DNA of 64,000 nucleotides from PALSA-894 sp034669145 (GCA_034669145.1 JAXDNY010000223.1:3978-67977); one strand, 5' to 3'; counted from the first letter of the stretch, positions 7,377 to 16,235 are shown. Program-made: numbers and translations. The notes: generated by a model not told the origin, from the letters alone.

Positions 7377-8369
7377 ATGGCAAACCTGATGGTCACGATA
7401 CTCGGCGCAGCATGCGCGATGGCCATCCCGTTGACGGCCGTAGGGAGCGAAGCAGGTCCGCTCCAGCTCGAAGCGAAAATTCCGCTTGGCAACGTCAAAG
7501 GCCGTATCGATCACATGGCGGCCGATGTGGCGCGGCAGCGGCTGTTTGTCGCCGAGCTTGGCAATGACAGCCTCGGCGTCGTCGATCTCAAGGCGCGAAA
7601 ACTCGCGAGTCGTATCGCCGGCCTGAAGGAGCCGCAGGGCGTCGGCTATGTGGCGAGCACAGACACGGTCTATGTGGCGAACGCGGGCGACGGCTCGGTT
7701 CCTCTGTTTCGCGGCGAGGCGCTCGAGCCGGCCGGTCGCATTGATCTTGCGAGCGACGCCGACAATATTCGGGTCGATGCCGGCAAACAGCAGGTGTTGG
7801 TCGGTTTCGGGAGCGGCGCCATCGCGGTGATCGATCCATCGAACCAAACAAAGCTCGCCGATATTCCGCTGAAAGCGCATCCGGAAGGTTTTCAGCTCAG
7901 CGATACCGGACAAATCTTCGTCAACCTGCCGAGCGTGCAGGCGATCGGTGTCGTTGACCGGCTCTCCGGTCAAGAGAGGACGAACTGGCCCACGCGAAAC
8001 CTCAACGGCAATTTTCCGATGGCGCTCGATGACGTAGCCAAACACGTCATTGTCGCGTTCCGCGATCCGTCACGGCTTGTGGTATTGGCGATGGATGGCG
8101 GGGCGAGCATTGCCGAGCGCGATACCTGCGGCGATTCGGACGACGTGTTCTTTGATGGCAAGCGCCAGCGCGTCTATGTAGTTTGCGGTGCAGGCTTCAT
8201 CGATGTTTTCAATGCGGAGGGCGGACTCTATCGGCGGCTCGCGCGCATCCCGACGGTCGCCGGTGCGCGCACGGCGTTATTCATTCCGTCGCTTGATCTT
8301 TTGGCACTCGGCGTTCGCGCGTCCGGCAAGGAGCCGGCGGCTGTTTGGCTCTATCGGGCCACGCCATGA
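7377..8369 (+). CDS. Secreted YncE-like seven-bladed beta-propeller protein
   Basis: This 330-residue protein has an N-terminal signal sequence (MANLMVTILGAACAMAIPLT) and then repeated four-stranded blades of the YncE/NHL type: RQRLFVAELGNDSLGVVDL, TDTVYVANAGDGSVPLF, KQQVLVGFGSGAIAVIDP, TGQIFVNLPSVQAIGVVDR, AKHVIVAFRDPSRLVVLAM, RQRVYVVCGAGFIDVFNAEG. Such proteins act as periplasmic binding or scaffold proteins with no common enzymatic role. It ends the six-gene run. One cysteine pair (DTCGDSDD and VVCGAG) might form a disulfide in the periplasm. Confidence 0.8.
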   Translation: MANLMVTILGAACAMAIPLTAVGSEAGPLQLEAKIPLGNVKGRIDHMAADVARQRLFVAELGNDSLGVVDLKARKLASRIAGLKEPQGVGYVASTDTVYVANAGDGSVPLFRGEALEPAGRIDLASDADNIRVDAGKQQVLVGFGSGAIAVIDPSNQTKLADIPLKAHPEGFQLSDTGQIFVNLPSVQAIGVVDRLSGQERTNWPTRNLNGNFPMALDDVAKHVIVAFRDPSRLVVLAMDGGASIAERDTCGDSDDVFFDGKRQRVYVVCGAGFIDVFNAEGGLYRRLARIPTVAGARTALFIPSLDLLALGVRASGKEPAAVWLYRATP

Positions 8370-8410
8370 AGGGAATTCATAAATCGCGTGCCGTGTTATC
8401 GTGCAAATTC

Positions 8411-8439
8411 TTGACTTTCGCTCCGGCTTGCATCATCTA
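8411..8439 (+). promoter_or_regulatory. Possible housekeeping promoter upstream of the GST gene
   Basis: TTGACT at 8411-8416 matches the -35 consensus in five of six bases. It is followed after exactly 17 bases by CATCTA at 8434-8439, a weak -10. It lies 150 bases before the GST start codon. This is pattern matching only. Confidence 0.3.
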
Positions 8440-8588
8440 AACAGCGTCGGGCTTGAACGCAGTCGCCCGGCATTCCCAAGGCGTTTCGCCCAAGCACTGC
8501 ACTTAGCCCGCTCGCCGGGCCGAGGGCTGTGGCGAAATGCCGTTCATCTCGTCAGGTCTGAAATCCGGCGGTGGCTTGGAGGAAACCC

Positions 8589-9293
8589 ATGTCGCCTGTC
8601 ACTGTTTTTGGATTTCCGCGCAGCACCTTCGTCAAGGTCGTGCGCCTGATCCTCACTGAGAAGGGAGTGGACTATCGGTTCCATGACACCGAGCAAGAAA
8701 TGTATCTGCCGGTGCACCAGCAGCGGCATGCGTTTCGCCGCGTGCCCGTACTTCAGCACGGCGACTTCATGGTCTACGAGACGACCGCCATCGCGGCCTA
8801 TGTGGACGATGTGTTGCCGGGCCCGAAGCTGACGCCGGCCGACCCACGTGGGCGCGCACGCATGAACCAGTGGATCAGCAATCTCTGCGCCTACTTCTAC
8901 CCGTACATGATCTACCACATCGTGCACGAGCGGCTGGTGTTTCCCGAGCTGGGAATTCCCGGCAACGAGAAGATCGTGCAGCGCGCGCTGCCGGAGGTAA
9001 ACGAAGCGCTCGAAGCGATGGAGCACGAACTTGCCGACGGCCGGCCGTTCATCGTGGGTGATGAACTCACGATGGCCGACTTCTTCCTGCTGCCGACGCT
9101 GTTCGCATTCGCGCTGACGCCCGAGGGCAAGCAGCTCATGCCGAAGTTCCCCAAAGTGCAGGCGTGGGACGCCAGAATGGACGCGCTGCCGAGCGTGGTC
9201 CGCCTCAATGCCTCGCTGCCACCGCGTGCTCCGATCGAGCATGCGCGCGAGTGGGCCGTATCGCACCGCCCGGCGATCTTGGATGCCGCATGA
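8589..9293 (+). CDS. Glutathione S-transferase family protein
   Basis: This 234-residue protein has a thioredoxin-fold N-terminal domain (VTVFGFPRSTFVKVVRLILTEKGVDYRF, with the cis-Pro segment RRVPVLQHGDFMVYETTAIAAYVDD at about 50-75) and an all-helical C-terminal domain containing the N-capping motif GDELTMADFFLLPTLFAF. The substrate is unknown; family members conjugate or reduce electrophiles with glutathione. GGAGG at 8579-8583 precedes ATG 8589. A longer frame from 8571 would place the Shine-Dalgarno inside the coding region. Confidence 0.85.
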   Translation: MSPVTVFGFPRSTFVKVVRLILTEKGVDYRFHDTEQEMYLPVHQQRHAFRRVPVLQHGDFMVYETTAIAAYVDDVLPGPKLTPADPRGRARMNQWISNLCAYFYPYMIYHIVHERLVFPELGIPGNEKIVQRALPEVNEALEAMEHELADGRPFIVGDELTMADFFLLPTLFAFALTPEGKQLMPKFPKVQAWDARMDALPSVVRLNASLPPRAPIEHAREWAVSHRPAILDAA

Positions 9294-9428
9294 CGTAATG
9301 CGGCGCTTGCGTGCGGGGACGCAGACTCCCCGTCAGACGGCGCGCCGTCCAAGTCTGTACCTCTCGGGCATCTGCCCAACGACAACGCTTGACGCATCCA
9401 GGGCCATTCTCATGATCAGTTCATTCGC

Positions 9429-10655
9429 ATGATCACATCGTCCACTATTTGGCTGCTCTACGCCGCACGCGCGTTGCGCGGCTTCGGCGACGGTTTCGCG
9501 ATCATCCTGTTGCCGGTGTACCTCTCGGCGCTCGGCTATGGGCCGGCGGAAGTCGGTATCGTGGCGACGGCGGCGCTGCTCGGCTCCGCGGCGACAACGC
9601 TCGCCGTCGGCGTGCTCGCGCGGCGCTATCCGGTGCGCAATCTGCTGTTGCTCGGCGCGATCCTGATGGCGGCAACGGGCGTGGCGCTCCCCGCCTTCGA
9701 GCCGCTCGCCATCATCGTGATCGTCGCCTTCCTCGGCACCATCAATCCCTCGAGCGGCGACATCGGTTTGCTCATTCCGCTGGAGCACGCCTCGCTGGCG
9801 CAGGGCGTCGCCGCGGCAAAGCGCACGCAGACCTTCGCGCGTTACAGCCTGATCGGCGCGCTGGCGACCGCCGCCGGCTCGCTCGCCGCCGCCGCGCCGC
9901 AACTGCTTGCCGCGCAAGGCATGGACCAGATCGGCGCGATCAAACTGATGTTTTACGCGTACGCGGGTCTCGGCCTGATCGCGGCCGTTCTCTATCGCTT
10001 CATCCCGCTCCGCCCCGCGACCGCCTCGACCGCAAAGCCCGCCGTGCTCGGCCCGTCGCGCGGCATCGTGATCAAGCTCGCCGCGCTGTTTTGCATCGAT
10101 GCGTTCGCGGGCGGGTTCTTGGTGCAGTCGCTGCTGGCGCTCTGGCTGTTCGAGCAGTTCGACCTGTCGCTTGCGCAGGCGAGCGTGTTTTTCTTCTGGT
10201 CGAATCTGCTCGCGGCGTTCTCCTATCCGGTCGCCGCCTGGCTCTCGCGCCGCGTCGGGCTGATCAACACGATGGTGTTCACGCATATTCCCTCGAGCCT
10301 CTGCCTGATCGCCGCCGCGTTCGCGCCGAACCTGCTGACGGCTCTCGTTTTGCTGCTGGTGCGCTCCGCGCTGTCGCAAATGGACGTGCCGACGCGCACC
10401 TCCTACGTGATGTCGGTGGTGACGCCCGAGGAGCAGGCCGCGGCCGCAAGCTTTACGGCGGTGCCGCGCACGCTGGCCTCATCGATCAGCCCGGCGTTTG
10501 CCGGCGTGCTGCTCGCCGGCTCGTTCCCGGCCGCGCCGCTGATCGTCTGCGGTGTGCTGAAGATCGCTTACGATCTTGCGCTACTGTACTCGTTCCAGCA
10601 CATCAAGCCGCCCGAGGAGATCGAGCGGCGCGCCATTGCGAAGGCGGGGCCGTGA
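9429..10655 (+). CDS. Major facilitator superfamily transporter
   Basis: This 408-residue inner-membrane protein has about twelve predicted transmembrane helices. They include the N-terminal pair around RALRGFGDGFAIILLPVYLSALG and the cytoplasmic loop LARRYPVRN between helices 2 and 3, a degenerate MFS loop motif. In the C-terminal half it has SRRVGLINTMVFTHIPSSLCLIAAAFAP and RSALSQMDVPTRTSYVMSVV. The latter motif (MDVPTRxSYV) is characteristic of a proteobacterial MFS subgroup of unknown substrate. The start is the only reasonable ATG before the first helix. It follows the GST gene by 135 bases and converges on the DUF1127 pair. Confidence 0.85.
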   Translation: MITSSTIWLLYAARALRGFGDGFAIILLPVYLSALGYGPAEVGIVATAALLGSAATTLAVGVLARRYPVRNLLLLGAILMAATGVALPAFEPLAIIVIVAFLGTINPSSGDIGLLIPLEHASLAQGVAAAKRTQTFARYSLIGALATAAGSLAAAAPQLLAAQGMDQIGAIKLMFYAYAGLGLIAAVLYRFIPLRPATASTAKPAVLGPSRGIVIKLAALFCIDAFAGGFLVQSLLALWLFEQFDLSLAQASVFFFWSNLLAAFSYPVAAWLSRRVGLINTMVFTHIPSSLCLIAAAFAPNLLTALVLLLVRSALSQMDVPTRTSYVMSVVTPEEQAAAASFTAVPRTLASSISPAFAGVLLAGSFPAAPLIVCGVLKIAYDLALLYSFQHIKPPEEIERRAIAKAGP

Positions 10656-10669
10656 CGCCGCGAAGCTCC

Positions 10670-10954
10670 TCAGCCGCGCCGTGCGTTGATGCCGGTGAGC
10701 ATTTCGCTCGCCGCCGCGAAATGGCGGATCAGGCGGTCGCCCAGTCCGCGATGCTCGGCCGTGAGGCCGGCGTCGGCGAGCATCCGGTCGTCGAGATGCG
10801 CGATACTGCGCGCGAGGCGGCGGCGGGACGCCGCGCGCGCCAGCATGGAGCGGAATGCGGCCCGGTTCGCCCGGATCGCCACCGTCAGCGGATGCTCGCG
10901 CGGCTTGATGCGGCCGGTCGACAAAGCGATCGCCGGCATGGTTCGGCTGGTCAT
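10670..10954 (-). CDS. DUF1127-like small basic protein
   Basis: This 94-residue, very arginine-rich protein contains the DUF1127 signature: RSIAHLDDRMLADAGLT at about residues 49-65, where the family consensus is L..LDDR.L.DIGL. DUF1127 proteins are short, often RNA- or stress-related, and abundant in Rhizobiales. A GGAG lies before the start on the coding strand. It is 13 bases downstream of a second small gene and is co-transcribed with it. Function is not established for this member. Confidence 0.65.
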   Translation of the reverse strand: MTSRTMPAIALSTGRIKPREHPLTVAIRANRAAFRSMLARAASRRRLARSIAHLDDRMLADAGLTAEHRGLGDRLIRHFAAASEMLTGINARRG

Positions 10955-10967
10955 CGCAACACTCCGC

Positions 10968-11210
10968 CTAGTAGCGGTTCATTTCGCCGAGCGCCGAGCG
11001 CGTGACACGCTCCATCAGCTCGCGCTCGATTGAGTCGGTGAGGCGGCCGCCCGAGCGCTGGATGTAGGCCGCAACTTCGCGGTCCGCCTTGCGCTGGCGC
11101 CAGTCGATCAGCGCCTCGGCCATCCGCCGCAAGATGCCAGGACGGCCGGCTGCGCGGGCCGCCGGGTCGTAATACCGGGTGAATTCCAGGTGGTCGGTCG
11201 CGTAGGCCAT
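10968..11210 (-). CDS. Small protein of the DUF1127-associated type
   Basis: This 80-residue protein reads MAYATDHLEFTRYYDPAARA and continues with an amphipathic helix ILRRMAEALIDWRQRKADREVAAYI and a tail SGGRLTDSIERELMERV. Similar proteins accompany DUF1127 genes in Bradyrhizobiaceae (established knowledge of context, not a database result). An ideal AAGGAGG lies eight bases before ATG (complement 11208-11210). It is divergent from the LysR gene, so the 129-base gap between them may be a shared control region. Confidence 0.7.
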   Translation of the reverse strand: MAYATDHLEFTRYYDPAARAAGRPGILRRMAEALIDWRQRKADREVAAYIQRSGGRLTDSIERELMERVTRSALGEMNRY

Positions 11211-11339
11211 GGCAGCCTCCTTGGGGTGTGGGCGGCGTGTGAGTGTTACTCATCCATCCGCGCTGACTACCACTAGGTTTGACCTTTATTCTTAGCTATG
11301 ACAAAGGACATTCTCTCGCCTAACGATTGAGGTTTCCTC

Positions 11340-12290
11340 GTGCATAAGCCCATGCCACCGCTCAACGCGCTGCGCGCCTTCGAGGCCGCGGCGCGGCATT
11401 TGAGCCTCACCAGGGCGGCGCTGGAACTCAACGTCACCGCTGGCGCGTTGAGCCACCAGATCCGCGGGCTCGAGGACCTGCTCGGATGCAAGCTGTTCGA
11501 GCGCGGCGTGCGCTCGATTTCGCTCACCGCGGCGGGGCGGCAGCTTTATCCCGGCCTGCAAATGGGCTTCGTGCATCTGCGCGACGCGGTGGCGAACCTC
11601 GCGGCCGCGGGCGGCGAGCGCATGCTGGTGATCAGCACGCCGCCCGGTCTCACTTCGAAGTGGCTCGCGCCGCGGCTCTATCGTTTTGCCACCGCGAACC
11701 CCGAGATCGACACGCGTGTCACCTCATCGATGACGAGCGCGAACTTCATGACCGACGGCGTCGATGTCGCGGTGCGCAATCTCGCGCTGGACGCGCCGCA
11801 GGACTCCAGCCTGGAGGTCGAGCACTTGCTTGAGCTTTGCCTCGTGCCGGTGTGCAGCCCGAAATTTGTTGCGACGCACGGCCCGTTCCGGTCGCCGGAT
11901 GCGCTGAAGGGCGTGCCGATCATCCACGACGACACGCTGGCGAACCGTGCCGCGGTGCCGACGTGGGCGGACTGGTTCGCGGCGGCCGGCGTGAAGGACG
12001 CGGATGTGAGCCGCGGGCTACGCTTCAACGGCGCGGACCACGCGCTCGATGCGACAGTCGAAGGCGCGGGCATGCTGCTCGCGCATGACGTACTCGCCTA
12101 CGACGACCTGCGCACCGGACGGCTGGTGATCCCGTTCGCGCTGACCTTGCGCACCGGGCGCGGCTATTACTTTGTTTGCCCCAAGCAGGATCGCGAGCGG
12201 CCGGTGGTGCGGGCGTTCCGCGCGTGGGTGAAGGACGAGGTCGCGGCGCTCGACTGGACCAAATGGCGCAAGGGCCTCGCCGTGCGTTAA
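11340..12290 (+). CDS. LysR-type transcriptional regulator, GcvA-like
   Basis: This 316-residue regulator has an N-terminal winged helix (MPPLNALRAFEAAARHLSLT, TRAALELNVTAGALSHQIRG and LEDLLGCKLFERGVRSISLT) and a LysR substrate-binding domain from about residue 95 (MLVISTPPGLTSKWLAPRLYRF). The sequence PPLNALRAFEAAARH is typical of the GcvA subgroup. The frame starts with GTG at 11340 behind TGAGG at 11328-11332; ATG 11352 is the alternative. The gene is divergent from the DUF1127 pair and convergent with the ThDP enzyme gene, its stop overlapping that gene's stop in TTAA. Its targets are unknown; the neighbouring minus-strand catabolic operon is a candidate. Confidence 0.88.
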   Translation: MHKPMPPLNALRAFEAAARHLSLTRAALELNVTAGALSHQIRGLEDLLGCKLFERGVRSISLTAAGRQLYPGLQMGFVHLRDAVANLAAAGGERMLVISTPPGLTSKWLAPRLYRFATANPEIDTRVTSSMTSANFMTDGVDVAVRNLALDAPQDSSLEVEHLLELCLVPVCSPKFVATHGPFRSPDALKGVPIIHDDTLANRAAVPTWADWFAAAGVKDADVSRGLRFNGADHALDATVEGAGMLLAHDVLAYDDLRTGRLVIPFALTLRTGRGYYFVCPKQDRERPVVRAFRAWVKDEVAALDWTKWRKGLAVR

Positions 12291-13930
12291 GACGACGCGC
12301 GGATCACCGGCGCCGCGATGCTCTCGACCATCACGTTGATGCAAGATGGCTTGCCGCTCGCCATCGCGCGCTCGATCGCGCCGCCCAAATCCTCGGCGCG
12401 CTCGACGAATTCGCCGTGGCCGCCGAGCGCCGCGACCGCGAGATCGTAGCGCGCGGGGGTGAGATCGCAGCCATGCATGCGCTTGGCGCCGTACTCGCGC
12501 AGCTGGATCTGGCTCTCGGCGTTCCACAGTGCATCGTTGCCGAGTACCGCCACGAACGGCAGCTTGCGCCGCGCCGCGGTTTCGAACTCGGCGAGGTGGA
12601 AGCCGATCGTGCCGTCGCCCAGCACGGCGAACACCGGCGCCTCGGGCTCTGCGAGCCGCGCCGCGACCGCGAACGACAGCCCGCCGCCGATCGAGCCCGC
12701 GACGCCGTTGATCATGCGGCGGCGAACCGGAAGCATGCTCTGACCCCACTGAGCGAACTCGCCGCCGTCACACACGAGCACCGCGCCGGGGTCGCGCTCC
12801 ACATAGGGACGCAGCGCGCGGAACACCTGCGCCGGATGCAGGCGGCCGGGTGTCTGCGATTCAATGCTCGCCCACGCGGCGGGCCGGTTGTCGAGCGCGG
12901 CGCGCGCCTCGGCAAGCCAGCCGCCGTCGCGCGGCTTCATCGCGGCGGAACGCGCGATCAGCGTTTCGGCAGCGGCGCGCACGTCCGCGATGCTGCCGAG
13001 CACCAGACGGCCGTCCATCTCCTTCACGGCGCGGTCGATCAGCGCGGCCTCGGGATCGATCGCGATCAGCCGCACCGCCGGATCGAATCCCAGCCCCGAC
13101 ACCCACTTGGTCGTGAAATCCAGCGCCTTGCCGACGAGCACGATCAAATCGGCGCGGCGCGTCAGGTCCTGGAATGCGCCGAGCGTCGCATCCGCGATGC
13201 CGCGTGGACTTTCCAGGATGACAGCCGGCGTTTTCGTTGCGGCTTCCAGCCGGCCGAGCAGCGCGCGCCCGCTGACATTGGAAAGCTGCGGCCCCGCGAA
13301 AATGATCGGGCGGGCGGCGGCGGAGATCGTGGCGAGCGTTGCATCCGCGACTGCCGCGTTGAGCGCAGGTGCGGCCGAGACGCGCGCATCCGGCCACACG
13401 ATCGCGTTGCTCTCGACGCGCTCCTCGAGCAAATCCGAGGGCAGGCTCAAATGCACCGGGCCGGGCCGGCCGGATGTGGCGATGCGGATCGCCTCGCCGA
13501 CATCGCGCCCGAGTGTCGCCGCGGAGGTCGCCGTGAACGACGCTTTGCTGACCGGCGCCGCCATGTCGGCCTGGCGGATTTCCTGGAAACCGCCGCGGCC
13601 AAGCTCCCATGTGGCGGCGTGCCCCGACAAAAGCACCATCGGGGATTCCGCGCCGAGCGCCGTGTAAAGCGCGCCGACCGCGTTGGCGTGACCCGGCCCG
13701 CCGGTGACCATCGCGATGCCGGCTTCGCCCGTGAGGCGTCCCCACGCGTCCGCCATGTGCACGGCGGCCGCCTCGTGGCGCACATGCACAAGATCGAGCT
13801 TCGCCTCGATCGCGGCATCGAAGATCGACATAATGTGATTGCCTGAGAGCGTGAACACGCGCGTGCTGCCTAGCCGCGCGAGCGATTGCGCCACGATGTC
13901 GGCACCGCGCAGCGCCTTGCCGTCAGTCAT
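12287..13930 (-). CDS. Thiamine-diphosphate-dependent enzyme (acetolactate synthase / oxalyl-CoA decarboxylase superfamily)
   Basis: This 547-residue enzyme has the three ThDP-superfamily domains: an N-terminal pyrimidine-binding domain with the catalytic glutamate in VRHEAAAVHMADAWGRLTG, a central domain (about 190-320, PIIFAGPQLSN...), and a C-terminal pyrophosphate-binding domain with the metal motif GDGTIGFHLAEFETAARRKL...LGNDALWN. It likely performs a decarboxylation or carboligation on a 2-keto or 2-hydroxyacyl substrate, but the sequence does not separate acetolactate synthase, benzoylformate decarboxylase or related activities. ATG 13930 follows GGAG on the coding strand; a frame extended to 14023 is poor protein. 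It is last in an operon with two exported hydrolases (23 bases after the MBL gene). Confidence 0.83.
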   Translation of the reverse strand: MTDGKALRGADIVAQSLARLGSTRVFTLSGNHIMSIFDAAIEAKLDLVHVRHEAAAVHMADAWGRLTGEAGIAMVTGGPGHANAVGALYTALGAESPMVLLSGHAATWELGRGGFQEIRQADMAAPVSKASFTATSAATLGRDVGEAIRIATSGRPGPVHLSLPSDLLEERVESNAIVWPDARVSAAPALNAAVADATLATISAAARPIIFAGPQLSNVSGRALLGRLEAATKTPAVILESPRGIADATLGAFQDLTRRADLIVLVGKALDFTTKWVSGLGFDPAVRLIAIDPEAALIDRAVKEMDGRLVLGSIADVRAAAETLIARSAAMKPRDGGWLAEARAALDNRPAAWASIESQTPGRLHPAQVFRALRPYVERDPGAVLVCDGGEFAQWGQSMLPVRRRMINGVAGSIGGGLSFAVAARLAEPEAPVFAVLGDGTIGFHLAEFETAARRKLPFVAVLGNDALWNAESQIQLREYGAKRMHGCDLTPARYDLAVAALGGHGEFVERAEDLGGAIERAMASGKPSCINVMVESIAAPVIRASS

Positions 13931-13953
13931 TCCAACGCTCCGATTGATTCCGT

Positions 13954-14892
13954 CTACAATCGCTTGAACGAGTTGTAGACGTTCTTGGTGTGCCCCGCCG
14001 CGTGGCCCGGATTGTTGGCCCACGTCGCGTCGAGATCGGCGAGCGGCCTTGCGGCGATCACCTCGTCCTCGCTCTTGCCTTCGTCGACAAGCTTCTTGAT
14101 GCGGTCGTGCGAGGTGACCAGCATGTCGCGGAACACCGTGAGGTCCGCCTTGGTGGCGAGCGGGCCGTGGCCGGGCACGATCTTGGTCGTATCGTTCGAC
14201 GCCTTGATGTAGGCGTCGAGCGCGCGGATCATGCCGCGGACGTCGCCGCCGTTCATGTAGTCGATGTTCTGGTAGCGCTTGAGATTGTTGAACGTGTCGC
14301 CGGTCGACAGCACGTTCGCGTCGGCGAAATGCACCCAGGTGTCGCCGTCGGTGTGCGCGTTGGAAACATGCGTGAGCTGCGCCTTGCGGCCGCCGGCTTC
14401 GAGCGCGAACGAGCCGCCGACGTACGTCTCCTTTGGCAACGCATCCCCGGAACGCGGCGCGGCCTTCGCGCCGGTCATGGCGTTAATCGTGCCGGCTGCG
14501 AGCCGCACGCGGATGTTGTCATGCCCGACGACCGTCACGCCGTCCTTGGCGAAGTTCTCGTTCCCGCCGGTGTGATCGCCATGATAGTGCGTATTGATCA
14601 TGTAACGGATCGGCAGCGGCGAAATCTCCTTGATCGCCGCCTTGATCTTGTCGGAGAGCGGCGCGTACTGGCCGTCCACCATGACGATCGCATCGCTGCC
14701 GACCGCGACCGTGATGTTCCCGCCCGCGCCGGTGAGCATCCAGGTCTTGTTGCCGAGATCGGTCGCCTTGATCTCGACCTTGGCCCAGTCGATCAGTGGC
14801 GGCGGCGCCATCGGCGGCTGCACGGCGGGCTGCGCGGCGGCGGCGGCAGCGAACATGACGGCCGCGCATGTGGTGATTGCAATCCTCAGCAT
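13954..14892 (-). CDS. Exported metallo-beta-lactamase-fold hydrolase
   Basis: This 312-residue protein has a Sec signal peptide (MLRIAITTCAAVMFAAAAAA, cut before QPAVQ). The di-zinc motif HYHGDH is present in MINTHYHGDHTGGNENF. Further ligands are HTDGD in VSNAHTDGDTWVHFADANVL, the STGDTFNN segment, and a late His in TKIVPGHGPLATKADL. The family includes periplasmic cyclases, lactamases, SoxH-like and quinoprotein-relay hydrolases; the substrate is unknown. ATG 14892 has GGAGGG on the coding strand. It lies 26 bases after the amidohydrolase gene and 23 before the ThDP enzyme gene. Confidence 0.86.
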   Translation of the reverse strand: MLRIAITTCAAVMFAAAAAAQPAVQPPMAPPPLIDWAKVEIKATDLGNKTWMLTGAGGNITVAVGSDAIVMVDGQYAPLSDKIKAAIKEISPLPIRYMINTHYHGDHTGGNENFAKDGVTVVGHDNIRVRLAAGTINAMTGAKAAPRSGDALPKETYVGGSFALEAGGRKAQLTHVSNAHTDGDTWVHFADANVLSTGDTFNNLKRYQNIDYMNGGDVRGMIRALDAYIKASNDTTKIVPGHGPLATKADLTVFRDMLVTSHDRIKKLVDEGKSEDEVIAARPLADLDATWANNPGHAAGHTKNVYNSFKRL

Positions 14893-14918
14893 CGTTCCCT
14901 CCGTTTTTTTGATTTGGC

Positions 14919-15881
14919 TCATGCGCTCGTCTTGGCGAACCCGTAGAGCGCTTCCGGATTGCTCACCAGAATGCGCTGGCGTTGCGCGGCGTCTGGCGCC
15001 CAGTCGGCAAGCAGGTCGAACAGCGTCGCGTCGTTCGGCTTGTGCTCGGGCTTTTCGGTCGGATGCGGCCAGTCCGAGCCCCACACCACCCGTTCGGGCG
15101 CGGCCTTGATGTAGGCCTGCGCAACGCTGAGCTTGTCCGAATACGACGGTGCGCCGACGTTCGTATCCATGTACGCGCCCGACAGCTTCATCCAGGTTTT
15201 GCCCCTGTCCATCATGCGGCGGATGATGCCGAAGGCGGCGTGCTCCAGCGGGGCCGGCTGCGGCAGGCGTCCCTTATGATCGAACACCACCTGCGTCGGC
15301 AGGCCTTCGAGCAGGGCTGAGAGCTCGACGATCTGGTCGCCGCGCATGTGGATCTGGATGTGCCAGCCGAGATCGGCGACTCGCTTGGCGAGCGGCGCGA
15401 TCATGTCGATCGACACCGCCGCGGAGCGCGGATCGAACACCGTGAAGCGGATGCCGCAGATGCCACCATCGGCGAGCGTCTTTAGCTCCGTGTCGGTGAC
15501 GCTCGGATGCACCACCGCGACGCCGCGCGTATTGGCGCGCCCCAGTTGCTCGATTCCGTCGAGCGTGACGCGGTTGTCCGTCACGTAAGCGGCCGGCGTC
15601 ACGATCACGGTGCGCGTCGTGCCGTTGCGCTGTTGCAGCAGGCGATACTCGGCGACCGCAGCGTTCGCCTGCATGCGCGATTGCGGTCCCGGCCGCGCGG
15701 GCGGGAAGCGCTCGCCGTCATAAATGTGCATGTGGCAGTCGCAGGCGTTCGCCGGGGCTTTGAGCTTCGGCGCTTCGCTGCCGCTGGAATTCGGAACATT
15801 GTGTTGCGCCTGAGCCGTCATGCCTGATGCCACCAAAGCTCCCGCGCCCGCCAGAAACGTCCGGCGCTTGATCGCGTCCAT
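14919..15881 (-). CDS. Exported amidohydrolase-2 family (TIM-barrel) hydrolase or decarboxylase
   Basis: This 320-residue protein starts with a twin-arginine-type signal (MDAIKRRTFLAGAGALVASG, cut near AQAQ). The metal-dependent TIM barrel has ACDCHMHIYDGERFP at strand 1, IQIHMRG and VFDHKGRLPQP in the middle and the hallmark GSDWPHPTE near the end. It is most like 2-pyrone-4,6-dicarboxylate lactonase and related amidohydrolase_2 proteins, acting on small carboxylates or lactones; substrate inferred only loosely. Tat export of this fold is noteworthy because most relatives are cytoplasmic. GGAGG precedes ATG 15881. It heads a three-gene operon. Confidence 0.84.
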   Translation of the reverse strand: MDAIKRRTFLAGAGALVASGMTAQAQHNVPNSSGSEAPKLKAPANACDCHMHIYDGERFPPARPGPQSRMQANAAVAEYRLLQQRNGTTRTVIVTPAAYVTDNRVTLDGIEQLGRANTRGVAVVHPSVTDTELKTLADGGICGIRFTVFDPRSAAVSIDMIAPLAKRVADLGWHIQIHMRGDQIVELSALLEGLPTQVVFDHKGRLPQPAPLEHAAFGIIRRMMDRGKTWMKLSGAYMDTNVGAPSYSDKLSVAQAYIKAAPERVVWGSDWPHPTEKPEHKPNDATLFDLLADWAPDAAQRQRILVSNPEALYGFAKTSA

Positions 15882-16028
15882 GGGTCGCCTCCCGTCGCGG
15901 TCTCGTGCCGCTGTCCTCATTGTATAGCAAAGCCGCGGCTCGTGCGGATGCCCGCCGGGCGGGCGGCAGCTTGACCATGGTTGCATGGGTCCGCACAGTG
16001 TTTTTGGTTGAATCGGGGGGCAGGGCGG

Positions 16029-16235
16029 ATGCGTGGATACCCTTTGATCTTTCTTTTGATCTTTCTTGGTCTTGCGCTCGTTTCGCCCGCGCTCGCGGAC
16101 AAGAAGATCGATCCCGATCCGGCATTCCTCGCCAAGGCGCGCAGTGCCGCGACCGCGGCGGTCGAGCCGCACTACGATCTCGTCAGCGAGAAGGTGCCGT
16201 TCTGGGCACGCTTTCTGATTGCGCTGGAGAGTTGA
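16029..16235 (+). CDS. N-terminal fragment (signal peptide) of a secreted protein, probably split by a frameshift
   Basis: This 68-codon frame starts at ATG 16029 behind a G-rich ribosome-binding stretch. It has a textbook signal peptide (MRGYPLIFLLIFLGLALVSP, then ALA|DKK) and continues for about 45 residues (DPDPAFLAKARSAATAAVEP...) before stopping at TGA 16233-16235. The downstream frame, which has no signal peptide of its own, continues in register one base back with a compatible helical protein. The simplest reading is a single gene 16029-17398 carrying a one-base deletion near 16220-16235, real or a sequencing error. The alternative is two genes overlapping in TTGA. Confidence 0.6.
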   Translation: MRGYPLIFLLIFLGLALVSPALADKKIDPDPAFLAKARSAATAAVEPHYDLVSEKVPFWARFLIALES

